Below are positions 21,603-31,939 of a stretch of DNA of 64,000 nt, in pieces. Made by a program: the position numbers and the translations under genes. How positions within the stretch are numbered: position 1 is the stretch's first letter; every line of letters begins with the position of its first letter. This DNA comes from Paracoccus mutanolyticus (GTDB lineage Bacteria > Pseudomonadota > Alphaproteobacteria > Rhodobacterales > Rhodobacteraceae), in NCBI RefSeq assembly GCF_003285265.1, contig NZ_CP030239.1:124001-188000 (forward strand), written 5' to 3'. The notes beneath the pieces are model-generated. The model saw only the letters and a program-made list of their open reading frames with translations, made no database searches and was not told the DNA's origin.

Positions 21603-22064
21603 TCAGGCCGCGCCGCGCATGGCCAGGTTGTCCACGAACTGGGCGATGCGCTGCGCGAACTTGCGATCAAGCTGCGCCTTGCCCAGCTTTGCCGTCTGCA
21701 ACAGCAGCCGCGCCTTCAGGCCGAGCGGCTGCACGTCGACCTCGAAGATCAGGCGCGACTTGCTGGGCGCCAGCGCAACGACCGTCATCAGGATCGACAG
21801 GCTGAACTGGTCCGAGCTTCCCGAAAACGCCATCCGCTCGGGGGGCTGGTATTCCGCCAGGGTCAGCGACAGTTCGCGTGCCTTGCCCCGCCAGTCGAAA
21901 CCGATCTGCCAGGCGCTGCCGACGGCGGCGGCACCGTCCCCGTCCAGCCGGCGCACCTGCGCGCCCCGGCGCATCAGCATCCGCTCCATCTTGGGAAAAT
22001 CGCTGAGTCCGTGAAACAGCGCCTCGGCAGAGATGTCGGTATCCTGTCGGGTGGAAAATTTCAT
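21603..22064 (-). CDS. SRPBCC-family (START-like) protein
   Basis: A 153-residue protein starting MKFSTRQDTDISAEALFHGL, with SDFPKMERMLMRRGAQV and a C-terminal helix DRKFAQRIAQFVDNLA. This is the helix-grip layout of SRPBCC/polyketide-cyclase-like lipid or ligand-binding proteins. Ligand unknown. It is convergent with pheA, stops 6 bp apart. ATG 22,062-22,064 was chosen because the residues before it do not match the family. Confidence 0.8.
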   Translation of the reverse strand: MKFSTRQDTDISAEALFHGLSDFPKMERMLMRRGAQVRRLDGDGAAAVGSAWQIGFDWRGKARELSLTLAEYQPPERMAFSGSSDQFSLSILMTVVALAPSKSRLIFEVDVQPLGLKARLLLQTAKLGKAQLDRKFAQRIAQFVDNLAMRGAA

Positions 22065-22211
22065 CGAAAGCCATCTGCAGAGGGGGAAAAGGGTTCTCTG
22101 CTGTAAAGCGCAATCCCGCGGGGCTTTCAAGACCGCGACAAATTTGCCGCCTGGCTGCGCGGAAAGCAATCGCAGGTTGCATTAAGCCGATTATGACCGC
22201 ATCAAGGATGG

Positions 22212-24073
22212 ATGATACCGCAGCACTTCCCGGTCGAAAACCCCGCCACGGGCGCCGCTATCAGGTTGAAAATCCTGGCGACGACCGACCTGCACATGCA
22301 CATCCTGGGATTCGACTATTACGCGGACCGGACGGCCGAACAATTCGGCCTGTCCCGCGTCGCCGCCCTGATCTCTGCCGAACGAATGGGCAGCCCCAAC
22401 GTGCTTTTGTTCGACAACGGGGACTCTCTGCAAGGCGGGCCGAGGGCGACTATCTGGCCGAGGCGGCCGAGCTGGGACCGCGCCAGCGCCATCCCGCCAT
22501 CGTCGCGATGAACGTGCTGGGCTATGACGCGATCACGCTGGGCAACCACGACTTCAGCTTCGGTCTGCCCTTTCTGCGCCGGGCGCTGATGGGGGCCGAG
22601 TTTCCGGTGGTGGCGACGAACCTCTGGGCGCGTCGCCCCCTGCCCGTCTGCGCCCATGCCCTGCTTGAACGGCGGATGCTGGACGAGGCCGGGACCCCGC
22701 ATCTGCTGCGGATCGGCGTCCTGGGCTTCATGCCGCCGCAGACCACCGAATGGGAGCCCGAGTTGCGGCCCCATCTGCGCATCGCCGATATCGTCGAATC
22801 GGCCCGGACGGCGGCTGCCGCGCTTCGCCGCCAAGGGGCCGATCTGGTCATCGCCCTGTCCCACAGCGGCATCGGCCCGCCCGAGCCGAGCCCGCTGATG
22901 GAGAACGCCGCCACCGCCCTTGCCGCCGTCGAGGGCGTGGACGCAATCATCGCAGGCCACACGCACCGCCTGTTTCCTTCGGCCGGCCATCCCGGCGGGC
23001 GGGGCGTCGACGCGCTGTCGGGCACGCTGGCCGGCAAGCCTGCCGTGATGCCTGGGTTCTGGGGATCCCACCTGGGGGTGATCGAGCTGGCCCTGACCCG
23101 GACGCCCGCCGGAACATGGCGCGTCCGGGGCCATTGCTGTCGGCTGGAAAGCGCCCACCGCCAAGCCGAGCATGGCCTGGTCACCGCGCCGCTTGCCGTT
23201 ACGCATCGCAAGACCCTGCGCCATTTCCGCCGCCGCATCGGGCGGACCGGGGTGCGGCTGGGCAGCCATTTCACCCTGCTGGGCCACGATCCCGGCCTGC
23301 GCCTGGTGGCGATGGCGCAGCGCTGGTTCGCGCGGCGCGCCCTGCGCGGCAGCCGATGGCAGGACCTGCCGATCCTGTCGGCGGTCGCACCGTTCCGCGC
23401 CGGGGGTCGGGGCGGGCCGGGCCACTACACCGACGTGCCCGCCGGGCCGCTGACCCTGCGCAACCTTGCGGATCTTTATGTCTTTCCGAACCGGCTTTGC
23501 GCCCTGCTGATGGACGGCGCGGCGCTGCGCGACTGGCTGGAACGCTCGGCAGGCCAGTATCGCCAGATCCGCCGCGGCCTGGCCAACCAGCCGCTGATCG
23601 ACCCCGAATTTCCCAGCTACAACTTCGACCTGATCGAGGGGCTGCAATGGCAGTTCGACCTTGAGGCCCCTGCCCGCTATGCGCCGGACGGCAGCCTGCG
23701 CGATGCCGCGGCCCGCCGGGTCCGCGATCTGCGCCATCGCGGCCAGCCGGTCCGGGACGATCAGCGCTTTGTCCTGGTGACGAACAGCTATCGCCTTGCC
23801 GACAGCGGGCTGTTCGCGCCGGTCGTGGCGGGGCGCCCGGTCTTCATCCCCGCCAAGCTGCGGACAAGGGACGTGCTGCGCCGCTATATCCTGCGCCGCC
23901 GCGACCTCGCCCCGCCGGGCGATCTGGGGTTTCGTTTCGCACCGTCGCAGGGCAGCTCGGCCCTGTTTCCCAGCAGCCCCTTGGCAGCCGAACAGATCCC
24001 CGAGCTGCCGCTTGCCGTCGACTTGGTGGGGGTCGATGCCGACGGATTCGGCATATTCCGGTTGACGTTGTAA
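22212..24073 (+). pseudogene. CpdB/UshA-like 2',3'-cyclic-nucleotide phosphodiesterase/5'-nucleotidase, frameshifted
   Basis: Two-metal metallophosphoesterase plus 5'-nucleotidase C-terminal domain. Metal motifs visible: ILATTDLHMHILGFDYYADR, FDNGDSLQGG, then after a frameshift at about 22,441 (CC where CCC is expected) GDYLAEAAELG, ITLGNHDFSFGL and AIIAGHTHRLF. The C-terminal domain has NRLCALLMDGAALRDWLERS and FVLVTNSYRLADSG. About 620 residues after repair. No signal peptide is seen, although most relatives are periplasmic; the first residues MIPQHFPVENPATG are polar. Either the start is wrong or the enzyme is cytoplasmic. The substrate range is inferred from the family. Confidence 0.85.
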
Positions 24074-24485
24074 CGGCGGGGCGTGGGCCCCAGGAGTTGT
24101 CGAGAACCGTTTCGGTGGATGCGCGAGGTGTTGGCACGCCGATGTTTGAAAGGCGCGGCCATTAGTCCGGACGCTGGGGCTGAAGGGCGAGGGCCCGCCC
24201 TGAGAAAATGCACGCATCCCAGAAGCGAGAGTGTCCGATAAAAGCAGCGCCTTATGGAGGGCTACACTCTACTCATGGCTACGCTCAAGCGAGACTGCAT
24301 CTTGCGCACAAACCGCCCCACGGACACAGGGGGCCTCTTGCACAGAAGCACCGTTCAGCGCACAAGACTGCCGTTCACGTGGACCGCGATCCCAAGCCGA
24401 AGCCTGTCCTTCGCGGAACGTGTCGCGGCACTCCTTGATGACCGCCAGCCCGTGACCGACAGGTAGCCACCGACAGTTTCCTCAT
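24074..24485. other. Intergenic region with one doubtful small ORF (24,254-24,466)
   Basis: No conserved gene is evident. A plus-strand ORF can start at ATG 24,254 or at ATG 24,278, which has GGAGG about 20 bp upstream. It encodes up to 70 residues ending SFAERVAALLDDRQPVTDR, which looks protein-like. I could not assign it and cannot exclude chance. Confidence 0.3.
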
Positions 24486-24518
24486 TAAAAAAGCCGCGCC
24501 AGATGGCACGGCTTTCCC
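24485..24518 (-). terminator. Rho-independent terminator of clpX
   Basis: On the minus strand GCCGTGCC and GGCGCGGC (one G-U) form an 8-bp stem with a 4-nt loop, extended by flanking A-U pairs and followed by a U6 tract. It lies about 25 bp past the clpX stop. Confidence 0.85.
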
Positions 24519-24541
24519 GGTTCACATCCCATCCGCCGGCA

Positions 24542-25807
24542 TCAGACCGCGGTGGCGGTTTCCTTCTTGGGGTCGGCGTGGATCAGCAGCGGCTTGGCCG
24601 CAGGATTGTCGACCGCCTCTTCGTTGACGACGACCTCTTCCACGCTGTCCAGCCCCGGCAGTTCGAACATCGTGTCCAGCAGGATATCCTCCATGATCGA
24701 GCGCAGGCCCCGGGCCCCCGTCTTGCGCTTGATCGCGCGGCGGGAAATGGCGACCAGCGCATCCTCGGTGAAGGTCAGCTTCACGTCCTCAAGGTCGAAC
24801 AGCCGCTGGTATTGCTTGACCAGAGCGTTCTTGGGCTTGGTCAGAATGTTGATCAGCGCGTCCTCGTCCAGGTCGCCCAGCGTGGCGATGACCGGCAGGC
24901 GGCCGACGAATTCCGGGATCAGGCCGAACTTCAGCAGGTCCTCGGGCTCGAGCTGCTTGAACAGCTCGCCCACGCCCTTGTCGTCGTTCTCCTTGACGCT
25001 GGCGCCGAAGCCCATCGCCGTGCCCTTGTTGCGCTGCGCGATGATCCGGTCGAGGCCGGCGAAGGCGCCGCCGCAGATGAACAGGATGTTGGTCGTGTCC
25101 ACCTGCAGGAATTCCTGCTGCGGATGCTTGCGGCCGCCCTGCGGCGGCACCGAGGCCACCGTGCCCTCCATGATCTTCAGCAGCGCCTGCTGCACGCCCT
25201 CGCCCGAGACGTCGCGGGTGATCGAGGGATTGTCGGACTTGCGGGTGATCTTGTCGACCTCGTCGATATAGACGATGCCACGCTGCGCCCGCTCGACGTT
25301 GTATTCGCTGGCCTGCAGAAGCTTCAGGATGATGTTTTCGACATCCTCGCCGACATAGCCGGCCTCGGTCAGTGTGGTCGCATCGGCCATGGTGAAGGGC
25401 ACGTCCAGAATGCGGGCCAGGGTCTGTGCCAGCAGCGTCTTGCCGCAGCCGGTCGGGCCGATCAGCAGGATGTTCGACTTCGCCAGCTCTATATCGGTCT
25501 TGGACGAGTGGTTGAGCCGCTTGTAGTGATTGTGCACCGCGACCGAGAGCACGCGCTTGGCATGTTCCTGGCCGATGACGTAATCGTCCAGGACATTGCA
25601 GATCTCGCGCGGGCTGGGGACACCGTCACCGGACTTCAGGGCCGACGACTTGGTTTCCTCGCGGATGATGTCCATGCACAGTTCGACGCACTCATCGCAG
25701 ATGAATACGGTCGGACCGGCAATCAGCTTGCGCACCTCATGCTGGCTTTTGCCGCAGAAGCTGCAATAAAGCGTATTCTTGCTGTCGCCGCCGGTCGAAT
25801 TGGCCAT
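24542..25807 (-). CDS. clpX: ATP-dependent Clp protease ATP-binding subunit ClpX
   Basis: AAA+ unfoldase that feeds tagged substrates to ClpP. The 421-residue product has the N-terminal zinc-binding domain ([12 protein letters not shown] and [10 protein letters not shown], four cysteines), Walker A GPTGCGKT, Walker [11 protein letters not shown] and the substrate pore loop [25 protein letters not shown] sensor-2 region is near the C-terminus. The start [11 protein letters not shown] at 25,805-25,807 fits the family; the 16 codons before it do not. clpP is 163 bp upstream on the same strand. A terminator follows. Intact. Confidence 0.97.
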   Translation of the reverse strand: MANSTGGDSKNTLYCSFCGKSQHEVRKLIAGPTVFICDECVELCMDIIREETKSSALKSGDGVPSPREICNVLDDYVIGQEHAKRVLSVAVHNHYKRLNHSSKTDIELAKSNILLIGPTGCGKTLLAQTLARILDVPFTMADATTLTEAGYVGEDVENIILKLLQASEYNVERAQRGIVYIDEVDKITRKSDNPSITRDVSGEGVQQALLKIMEGTVASVPPQGGRKHPQQEFLQVDTTNILFICGGAFAGLDRIIAQRNKGTAMGFGASVKENDDKGVGELFKQLEPEDLLKFGLIPEFVGRLPVIATLGDLDEDALINILTKPKNALVKQYQRLFDLEDVKLTFTEDALVAISRRAIKRKTGARGLRSIMEDILLDTMFELPGLDSVEEVVVNEEAVDNPAAKPLLIHADPKKETATAV

Positions 25808-25970
25808 CAGTTGATCCTCGTCTTGCCCCGGAGGCCCGGCAGAATCGCCGGACACCCGCCTGTCATTGGCATGGCCGGGGCCACGCCGCGCGTCATTCTG
25901 TATGTTACGGGCCGGTCCAGCCCGTCACAATCCCCAAAAAGACCCAAGTTTGGCGATCCCGCGGGTGTGA

Positions 25971-26600
25971 TCACGTCGTGGGCTCGGCCTTGCCGCGTGC
26001 CTCCAGGATTTCGTCGATCAGGCCCCACTCCTTGGCTTCCTCGGGGGACATGAAGCGGTCGCGCTCCAGCGCCTCCTCGACCTCCTCCAGAGTGCGGCCG
26101 GTGTGCTTCACATAGATCTCGTTCAACCGCCGCTTCAGCTTCTCGGTCTCGCGCGCATGGATCAGGATGTCGGTCGCCTGGCCCTGGAACCCGCCCGACG
26201 GCTGGTGCACCATCACCCGGCTGTTGGGCAGCGAATAGCGGCTGCCGGGCTGGCCGGCGCAAAGCAGCAGCGACCCCATCGACGCCGCCTGCCCCACCAC
26301 CAGCGTCGAGACGCGCGGCTTGATGTATTGCATCGTGTCATAGATCGACAGGCCGGCCGTCACCACGCCGCCGGGGCTGTTGATGTACATGCTGATATCC
26401 TTGGTCGGATTCTCCGCCTCCAGGAACAGCAGCTGCGCGGAAATCAGGGTGGCCATCCCGTCATGGACAGGGCCCGCCAGGAAGATGATCCGTTCCTTGA
26501 GCAGGCGCGAAAAGATGTCATAGGCCCGTTCGCCCCGGCTGGTCTGTTCGACGACCATGGGGACGAGCGTGTTCATGTAGAATTCTGCCGGATCTTGCAT
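25971..26600 (-). CDS. clpP: ATP-dependent Clp protease proteolytic subunit ClpP
   Basis: Self-compartmentalising serine protease forming a tetradecamer that pairs with ClpX (next gene) and ClpA. 209 residues. The catalytic triad is Ser107 (GQAASMGS), His132 (VMVHQPSGG) and Asp181 (RDRFMS). The oxyanion region NSPGG is at about 74-78. The short N-terminal propeptide-like region [20 protein letters not shown] is typical of alphaproteobacteria. ATG 26,598-26,600 was chosen on that basis, rather than ATGs further upstream. No frameshift. Confidence 0.97.
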   Translation of the reverse strand: MQDPAEFYMNTLVPMVVEQTSRGERAYDIFSRLLKERIIFLAGPVHDGMATLISAQLLFLEAENPTKDISMYINSPGGVVTAGLSIYDTMQYIKPRVSTLVVGQAASMGSLLLCAGQPGSRYSLPNSRVMVHQPSGGFQGQATDILIHARETEKLKRRLNEIYVKHTGRTLEEVEEALERDRFMSPEEAKEWGLIDEILEARGKAEPTT

Positions 26601-26793
26601 GTCTTTCCTTGCTTTTGTCCCTGCATGGCGGGGGCTGGCCGATTCGCCCAAGGGGGACGAACCCCCGCTCATGAGATAGTGTCGAAACCTTGACAGAGTC
26701 TTAGTAATCCCCGCCCCCGAGAACAAGAGAGCGATAGAAATTGCCCCCGGTCGCCCGCGCCGGTATCCTGCCGCCAAGGCGACGGAGAATGCG

Positions 26794-27498
26794 ATGATAC
26801 TGCTGGTCGGCCTGGGCAATCCGGGCGCGAAATACGAACGCAACCGCCACAACGTGGGCTTCATGGCGGTCGATCGCATCGCGGCCGACCATGGTTTCAC
26901 CCCTTGGCGGGCGCGGTTCCAGGGCCAGGCCGCCGAGGGACGCTTGGGCGACACCCGCACCGTGCTGCTGAAACCCGGCACCTTCATGAACCTTTCCGGC
27001 CAGTCCGTGGGCGAGGCGATGCGCTATCTGAAGCTCGACCCCGCCCAGGTCCTGGTGCTGCACGACGAACTGGACCTTGCCCCGGGCAAGGTGCGGCTCA
27101 AGCTGGGCGGGGGACACGCGGGGCACAACGGCCTGCGGTCCATTCACCAGCACATTGGCGACGCCTATCGGCGGCTGCGCATTGGCATCGGTCATCCGGG
27201 GCACAAGGATCGGGTCGCGGGCTATGTCCTGTCCGACTTCGCCAAGGCCGAGGAGGCGGGACTGGACGACCTGCTGCGCGGCATCTCGGACGGGGCCGAG
27301 GCGCTGACGGCAGGCGACGACGCGCACTTCATGAACGCCGTCGCGGCCCGCGTGGCGCCGCCGCGAAACTCCGGCACCCGCCCCGCGGCCAAGCCCGAAA
27401 CGCGACTCCAGCCCGCAACCCGACCCGAGCCCGCCCCGGAACCCGCTGCGCAAAGCCTGAGCGACCGGCTGCGTGCCCTGGGCGAGCGCTTCAGATGA
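26794..27498 (+). CDS. pth: Peptidyl-tRNA hydrolase
   Basis: Cleaves peptidyl-tRNA released from stalled ribosomes to recycle tRNA. It starts [20 protein letters not shown], which contains the catalytic histidine in [27 protein letters not shown] and [20 protein letters not shown] follow, then [17 protein letters not shown]. Total 234 residues: the enzyme core ends at about 185 and a proline/arginine/alanine-rich tail follows, ending [14 protein letters not shown]. Such tails are common in this family of bacteria. GGCGACGGAG precedes the start. Intact. Confidence 0.96.
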   Translation: MILLVGLGNPGAKYERNRHNVGFMAVDRIAADHGFTPWRARFQGQAAEGRLGDTRTVLLKPGTFMNLSGQSVGEAMRYLKLDPAQVLVLHDELDLAPGKVRLKLGGGHAGHNGLRSIHQHIGDAYRRLRIGIGHPGHKDRVAGYVLSDFAKAEEAGLDDLLRGISDGAEALTAGDDAHFMNAVAARVAPPRNSGTRPAAKPETRLQPATRPEPAPEPAAQSLSDRLRALGERFR

Positions 27499-27523
27499 GC
27501 CGCCCCTGTCCGGAGGACCCCTG

Positions 27524-27892
27524 ATGGATGCCGCTCTGAACGTTCTGGGCGAGACCCTGCAGCCCTGCTCGACCCGGCCGATGACGGGATTTTACCGCGA
27601 CGGCTGCTGCAACACCGGCCCCGAGGACGGCGCGCTTCACACGGTCTGCGTGGTGGTGACGGCAGAGTTTCTGGCGTTTTCCAAATACCTGGGCAATGAT
27701 CTTAGCACGCCGCGTCCCGAATACCGCTTTCCCGGCTTGAAACCCGGCGATCGCTGGTGCCTGTGCGCGGCCCGGTTCCTGCAGGCTGCCCAGGAATTCG
27801 CCGCCCCCTCGGTGGTGCTGGACGCCACCCACCAGCGCACGCTGGACATCGTGCCCATGGCGCTTCTGCGCGCGCATGCGATCAAGGAATAG
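27524..27892 (+). CDS. DUF2237 family protein
   Basis: A 122-residue protein with the DUF2237 cysteine-rich pattern: PCSTRPMTGFYRDGCCNTG, CVVVTAEFLAFSKYLGNDLS and PGDRWCLCAARFLQA, with VVLDATHQRTLD. Function unknown. ATG 27,524 has GGAGGACC upstream. It begins 25 bp after pth and is probably cotranscribed. It is the last intact gene before the rearranged right arm. Confidence 0.9.
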   Translation: MDAALNVLGETLQPCSTRPMTGFYRDGCCNTGPEDGALHTVCVVVTAEFLAFSKYLGNDLSTPRPEYRFPGLKPGDRWCLCAARFLQAAQEFAAPSVVLDATHQRTLDIVPMALLRAHAIKE

Positions 27893-28234
27893 GACGCTCC
27901 GCCCCAAGGACGGCCGGTGATGGTCAGCGGGGGAAATGGCGGTCCCAACACGACCGCGCGTTGCTCTACCTTCGCAGGGATTCGAATGTCGTTGATATGG
28001 AAACTCCCATAATCATACATAACAATAAATCAATGGCTTGCAAGTCGTTTTGGAAACCGACCTTCAGTTCCCGCGAGTGGAGGAGTGTGGTGAATTGGTT
28101 TTCGCTGGACGAAGTCGCAGGCTAGTGAGCTCAGTAAGTCCACGGTGCTTACAAAACGCGTTCGTCGATGCGGCGGAAAGCCGTCGCTGGATAACGTGCC
28201 TGGGCCGCTGGCTCCCGGTAACGTCTTCGGTCTT
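27893..28234. other. No gene supported; left edge of the rearranged region
   Basis: Sequence quality changes here: AT content rises near 28,000-28,060 (AATCATACATAACAATAAATC) and no frame shows a motif. Confidence 0.4.
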
Positions 28235-28239
28235 CACAT

Positions 28240-28640
28240 CAGCGCGCATCTATGTGATCCAGATCGCCGGGAGGACGGTCGCGGCGCTACACCATCGGCC
28301 TGCATGGTATCTGGACGCCAGAACTGGCCCGCCAGGAGGCCAAGGATCCAACTTGGCAGGATCGCGCGCGGCGAAGACCCGGCCGAGGAAAAGCAGCTCG
28401 ATCGCAAGTCCATGCAGGTCAAAAGACGCGCTCGCGGGAGACGAAAACAGAAGACAGCGCACAGCACGCCGGAAAGGCGGCCGTCCAAAGAAGCACAGCA
28501 CGATTGTGACCGATACCGGGCGGATCAACCGGCACATCATCCCGCTCTTGGGCAGTCGGCGGGTGCGTGACTTGACCAAATCCGACGTCATCAGAGCTCC
28601 TCAATGGCCTCACGGCGAACACGGTCGGTCACGATGCGCT
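28240..28640 (+). pseudogene. Tyrosine integrase, N-terminal part only, frameshifted
   Basis: In one frame RRYTIGLHGIWTPELARQEAK gives the arm-binding domain; the next frame has IQLGRIARGEDPAEEKQLDR; a third has GGRPKKHSTIVTDTGRINRH and IIPLLGSRRVRDLTKSDVIRA, the core-binding domain. These belong to the plasmid/ICE-type integrases with N-terminal DUF4102-like and SAM-like domains. The catalytic domain with R-H-R-Y is missing. It may be the int gene of the ICE whose backbone lies at 59.5-64 kb. Confidence 0.6.
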
Positions 28641-30583
28641 TAGGGGTTCAATGGCCATGACGCGCGAACACGGTCCCATTCGAAAACTCCAGCCAACCGC
28701 TCCGCCACGGTCTTTTGAGGCCACTCGACCTCGGGAACCTGCGTCTGGTAAAAGTCATCGAGCGGAACCAAGGCGATGGGAGTCAGAGACCGCAAGGTAG
28801 ATCAGTCCGCTTGGTCAGGTTGTCCAGCGCACCGGGCTGCATGACTTCCTTGATGCTTTCCCAAAGCTGCGCAGCGCAGAATCCAGACCGTCGAGTTCAT
28901 CGACCGGCAATGGCCCGAGGGTGAGGAGGCCGATGCCCAGAAGGCCGCTTTGCAGGCACGCTTTATGACCCGGAGCCGCGATGAATCAGCCAATGCTGAC
29001 AGCGATGAGCATCATATCAGCGCAGATCGCAACTGCCCCAGAGAACAGCCATTTGCGCTGCAGCTTCCACTCGTTCGCTTTTGCCAGTTCGTCAGCAACC
29101 GCTCCAAAGCACTGCGTTCGGCAGCTTCCAGTTCCTTCAGGCCTTTACGCTGTCTCCTCGAGATTTTGCAAAAAGATGTGTCGCTCTTCGCCAAACGTCC
29201 AGCATGCGAGATCCAGGTCACGAAGCTCACCATCGCCGCTCCGCGGCACGCCGGGGACTGGCACGATGATCTTGTCATCCACACCGTCGACACGGGTCTG
29301 GCCTTGATCCACAAGCGACCGACACGAAACTGGCTACAATCAGGGCCTGCACCAAAATGAGCAACGAGTTCAAGCAGACCGCCCACGCGCTGGATCGGCA
29401 CTCCCGGAAGACGTCGCTCGGGCGCTATGCCTTCAGCCGCAGCAGGCAACGACGATCGAACGCGCCGACCGTGGCGCATGCCTTGGGCGGCCATGCAGCG
29501 CGACGGATCACTCCTCCCATCGTGCCGCCCGCCAAACCGGGGAAGCGCGCCCTTCATAAAGACGATAGACAAGTTCTTCCGGTGTGCACGGTCAGGGCAT
29601 GCCCGCGATGAAATGCTGAAGGCCACGGAGGCGGCGTGGTCGCCCGCGTCAGCCTGCGCGATGTCAATCGCGTCATCGACGAGCGCATCCAGCCGAAACG
29701 CTCGCAGTCTGCTCAACCATTTCCATCGTCCGCCTGCAACCTGCGCCTTCGATTTGACAGTTTTTCCGCCACGTTGGAGGTTCTCAATGCGCGCCTTGAT
29801 CATGCGAGCGAGCGACCAACCGCGCAGCCACCGATGAACAGTCACAGCGTGACCGTACACTAGATCGTCTGGCTTAAAGGCCGGATACAAGTGCTCATTG
29901 ATGGCATTCCGTCGCACACTTGACGGCTCGACCGCGGCTGATGATTCTGTCGCCCCGCGACATCATGCGCCCGCAGGACCAGGAAAACCCGGCCGCCTTT
30001 CCGTGCACGGCGACAGCAGGCCGCATTGGCGGCGGGTGTCCCCGGCAAAGCCGGCAGGACGATGGGGTCCGACGGGCCGCTGAGGCTGGAATTGGCCTTC
30101 AGGAAGAAGCCCTGGCCGCTGGCCTTGAAGGTCGAGATCAGCCCGACCTTCGAGGCGACCTGCTCCTCGATATGGGCCTGGTAATTCGCCGGATAGTTCC
30201 GATCAGCTTGCCTCGGCCCGAAGCTGACCGAGCGGCCACCAGCGGCGCGGCTGGGGAATCGTCCATGTCGTCTGGCTGGGCCGCTCGGGCGCGAAGGACT
30301 GGGATCTCATCCCCCTCATCGAACCGTCCGGCGTGACCAGCTATCCGTTCCAGCGCCACGGCATCAGGTCATCGCCTTGGTGATCTAGTAGTCAGGTAAT
30401 GGGGCGAGAGTGTCAGGTCTTCTGTGTATGGGTGATTGGGTCCATGCTTCCTGAGAGGAGCAAGGACGATGACGATTTCCAACGCGTTGCCGCCCGCCTG
30501 AGAGCGGCAACAGCTAGTCTGAAAGTCCGCCGTCAACCTGCTGTGACGCAGGCGGCCTTTCGTTCGCATCAGGAGGAACAGAC
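28641..30583. other. About 1.9 kb without a recognisable gene
   Basis: I see only short, low-conviction frames (for example QTVEFIDRQWPEGEEADAQK at about 28,890, and VHVVWLGRSGAKDWDLIPLI at about 30,265) that look like coding scraps but were not assigned. A 301-codon open frame on the minus strand (29,012-29,917) shows no motif and changes character along its length. Confidence 0.4.
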
Positions 30584-30690
30584 ATGGATCGCCGCCAGAT
30601 AGAGCCGGGATTCGCGGTCTCGGGGCAGCTTGCCCGTGTCGGGACAGGGGCGTCGGAGTGCGAAGAAGCGGGCAGGCCGAATTGACTATG
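30584..30690 (+). pseudogene. TIGR01244/DUF442 sulfurtransferase-like N-terminal fragment
   Basis: ATG 30,584 has AGGAGG 9 bp upstream and encodes MDRRQIEPGFAVSGQLA, which matches the start of BLH/TIGR01244 phosphatase- or sulfurtransferase-like proteins found with sulfide-responsive genes. The frame degrades after about 20 codons. The IS110 transposase ORF begins about 120 bp on, so the insertion may have cut the gene. Confidence 0.4.
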
Positions 30691-30810
30691 AGCTGCGAGC
30701 TCGCGTTGTTATCTGGCCGCCCCTGCGACTATCCCGTCTGCGCTGCGAGCGCGTATCCGTAGATGTCGCACAGCCCGCGCACTCCCCATCGGCAACAGGG
30801 AGGATTTTGC

Positions 30811-31599
30811 ATGCGATCCATTGGAATGGATGTCCACCGAAGCTTCGCGCAGGTCGCGATCCTTGAGGGAGGAAAGACGACAGAGATCAGGATCGATCTT
30901 GATCATGAAGCGGTGGTGGCCTTCGGGCAGGCCCTACGTTCAGATGACGAGGTCGTTCTGGAAGCGACCGGCAATACCGCGGCCATCGTCAGACTTCTGA
31001 CACCTTTCGTGGCGCGGGTCGTCATCGCGAACCCGCTGCAGGTGAAGGCCATCGCCCATGCACGGGTGAAGACCGACAAGGTGGACGCCAAAATTCTGGC
31101 GCAACTTCATGCCGCAGGGTTCCTGCCAGAAGTCTGGGCCGCAGATGATCAGACGCTGAACCTGCGGCGCCTCGTTTCCGAACGCGCCGCAGCGGTGAGA
31201 TCAATCCGCCGGGTCAAGAGCCGGGTTCAGGCTGTTCTGCATGCGAACCTTGTCGCCAAATATACCGGGCACCTGTTTGGCAAGGGCGGCAGGAGATGGC
31301 TGGCCTCGGCACCGCTGCCGAAGGCAGAACGTGATCTGCTGATCCGGCATCTGGATGAGTTGGACTGGCTGGGGGGTAAGCTGGCAAAACTGGACCAAAC
31401 ATTGGCGGGAATTGCACTCGACGACAGCCGAATGCGCAAGTTGATGAGCATCGCCGGGATCAATGTCGCGGTCGCCACTGCGGTTATCGCCGCGATCGGC
31501 GACATCTCCCGCTTTTCCGCACCGGATCGTCTCGCAAGCTATTTCGGGCTGACACCCCGGATCCGACAGTCCGGCGACGCGGTGCGACGTGATCGTTGA
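30811..31599 (+). CDS. IS110-family transposase, C-terminus lost
   Basis: IS110-type RNA-guided (bridge RNA) recombinase. The N-terminal RuvC-like DEDD domain is complete: Asp7 (SIGMDVH), Glu51 (VLEATGN), Asp89 and Asp92 (KTDKVDAK). The C-terminal transposase_20 region starts with LMSIAGINVAVATAVIAAIG and reaches FGLTPRIRQSGDA, but stops at residue 262 of a usual 330-350. DNA just beyond (31,610-31,690) still resembles the missing C-terminal part (RTMLSGARWSWGL) in another frame and garbled. The conserved catalytic serine is therefore absent. Probably inactive as written. RBS AGGGAGGA upstream. Confidence 0.8.
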   Translation: MRSIGMDVHRSFAQVAILEGGKTTEIRIDLDHEAVVAFGQALRSDDEVVLEATGNTAAIVRLLTPFVARVVIANPLQVKAIAHARVKTDKVDAKILAQLHAAGFLPEVWAADDQTLNLRRLVSERAAAVRSIRRVKSRVQAVLHANLVAKYTGHLFGKGGRRWLASAPLPKAERDLLIRHLDELDWLGGKLAKLDQTLAGIALDDSRMRKLMSIAGINVAVATAVIAAIGDISRFSAPDRLASYFGLTPRIRQSGDAVRRDR

Positions 31600-31935
31600 T
31601 CTCCGGTCCACTGGACTGCGATGGGGCGCACCATGCTGTCGGGTGCACGCTGGAGCTGGGGCTTGCCTGCCAGGCCCCTGCCCGCTTTAACTTTCCATCC
31701 TACCGACCAAGGTCCATTCGGTGCAGTACCGGTGTCGAAGGCCAGCGGCTGACCTTCGACAAGGGCGAACCAAGCCGAGCTCGTGTGAGGCGCGCCCGGC
31801 CTTCGTCGCGCTGGGATGCTGGAAGCTTGAGTTGCGCGCCGGGGCCCCGCGGGCTCATGGGCCAGCAGGTCCGGGCCACGACTATTGGATCAAGGAAATC
31901 CGTCACCGGGAGATGGAACTCGTCGCACAAGCAGA
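31600..31935 (+). pseudogene. Degraded IS110 C-terminal region, then nothing recognisable
   Basis: 31,610-31,690 reads RTMLSGARWSWGLPARPLPAL, which parallels the family sequence RTMLVEAAW..GPLRAFF but with many differences. From 31,700 to 31,935 I recognise nothing. Confidence 0.35.
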
Positions 31936-31939
31936 AGCG

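Noticed and set aside
26685..26720. TTGACA at about 26,690 as a -35 box for pth
   Set aside because: No plausible -10 box at 16-18 bp spacing; the spacer is followed by a C-rich run.
29012..29917. A 301-codon minus-strand ORF in the rearranged arm
   Set aside because: No motif, no RBS, and the composition changes along the frame; probably chance openness in 65-70% GC DNA made of several pieces.
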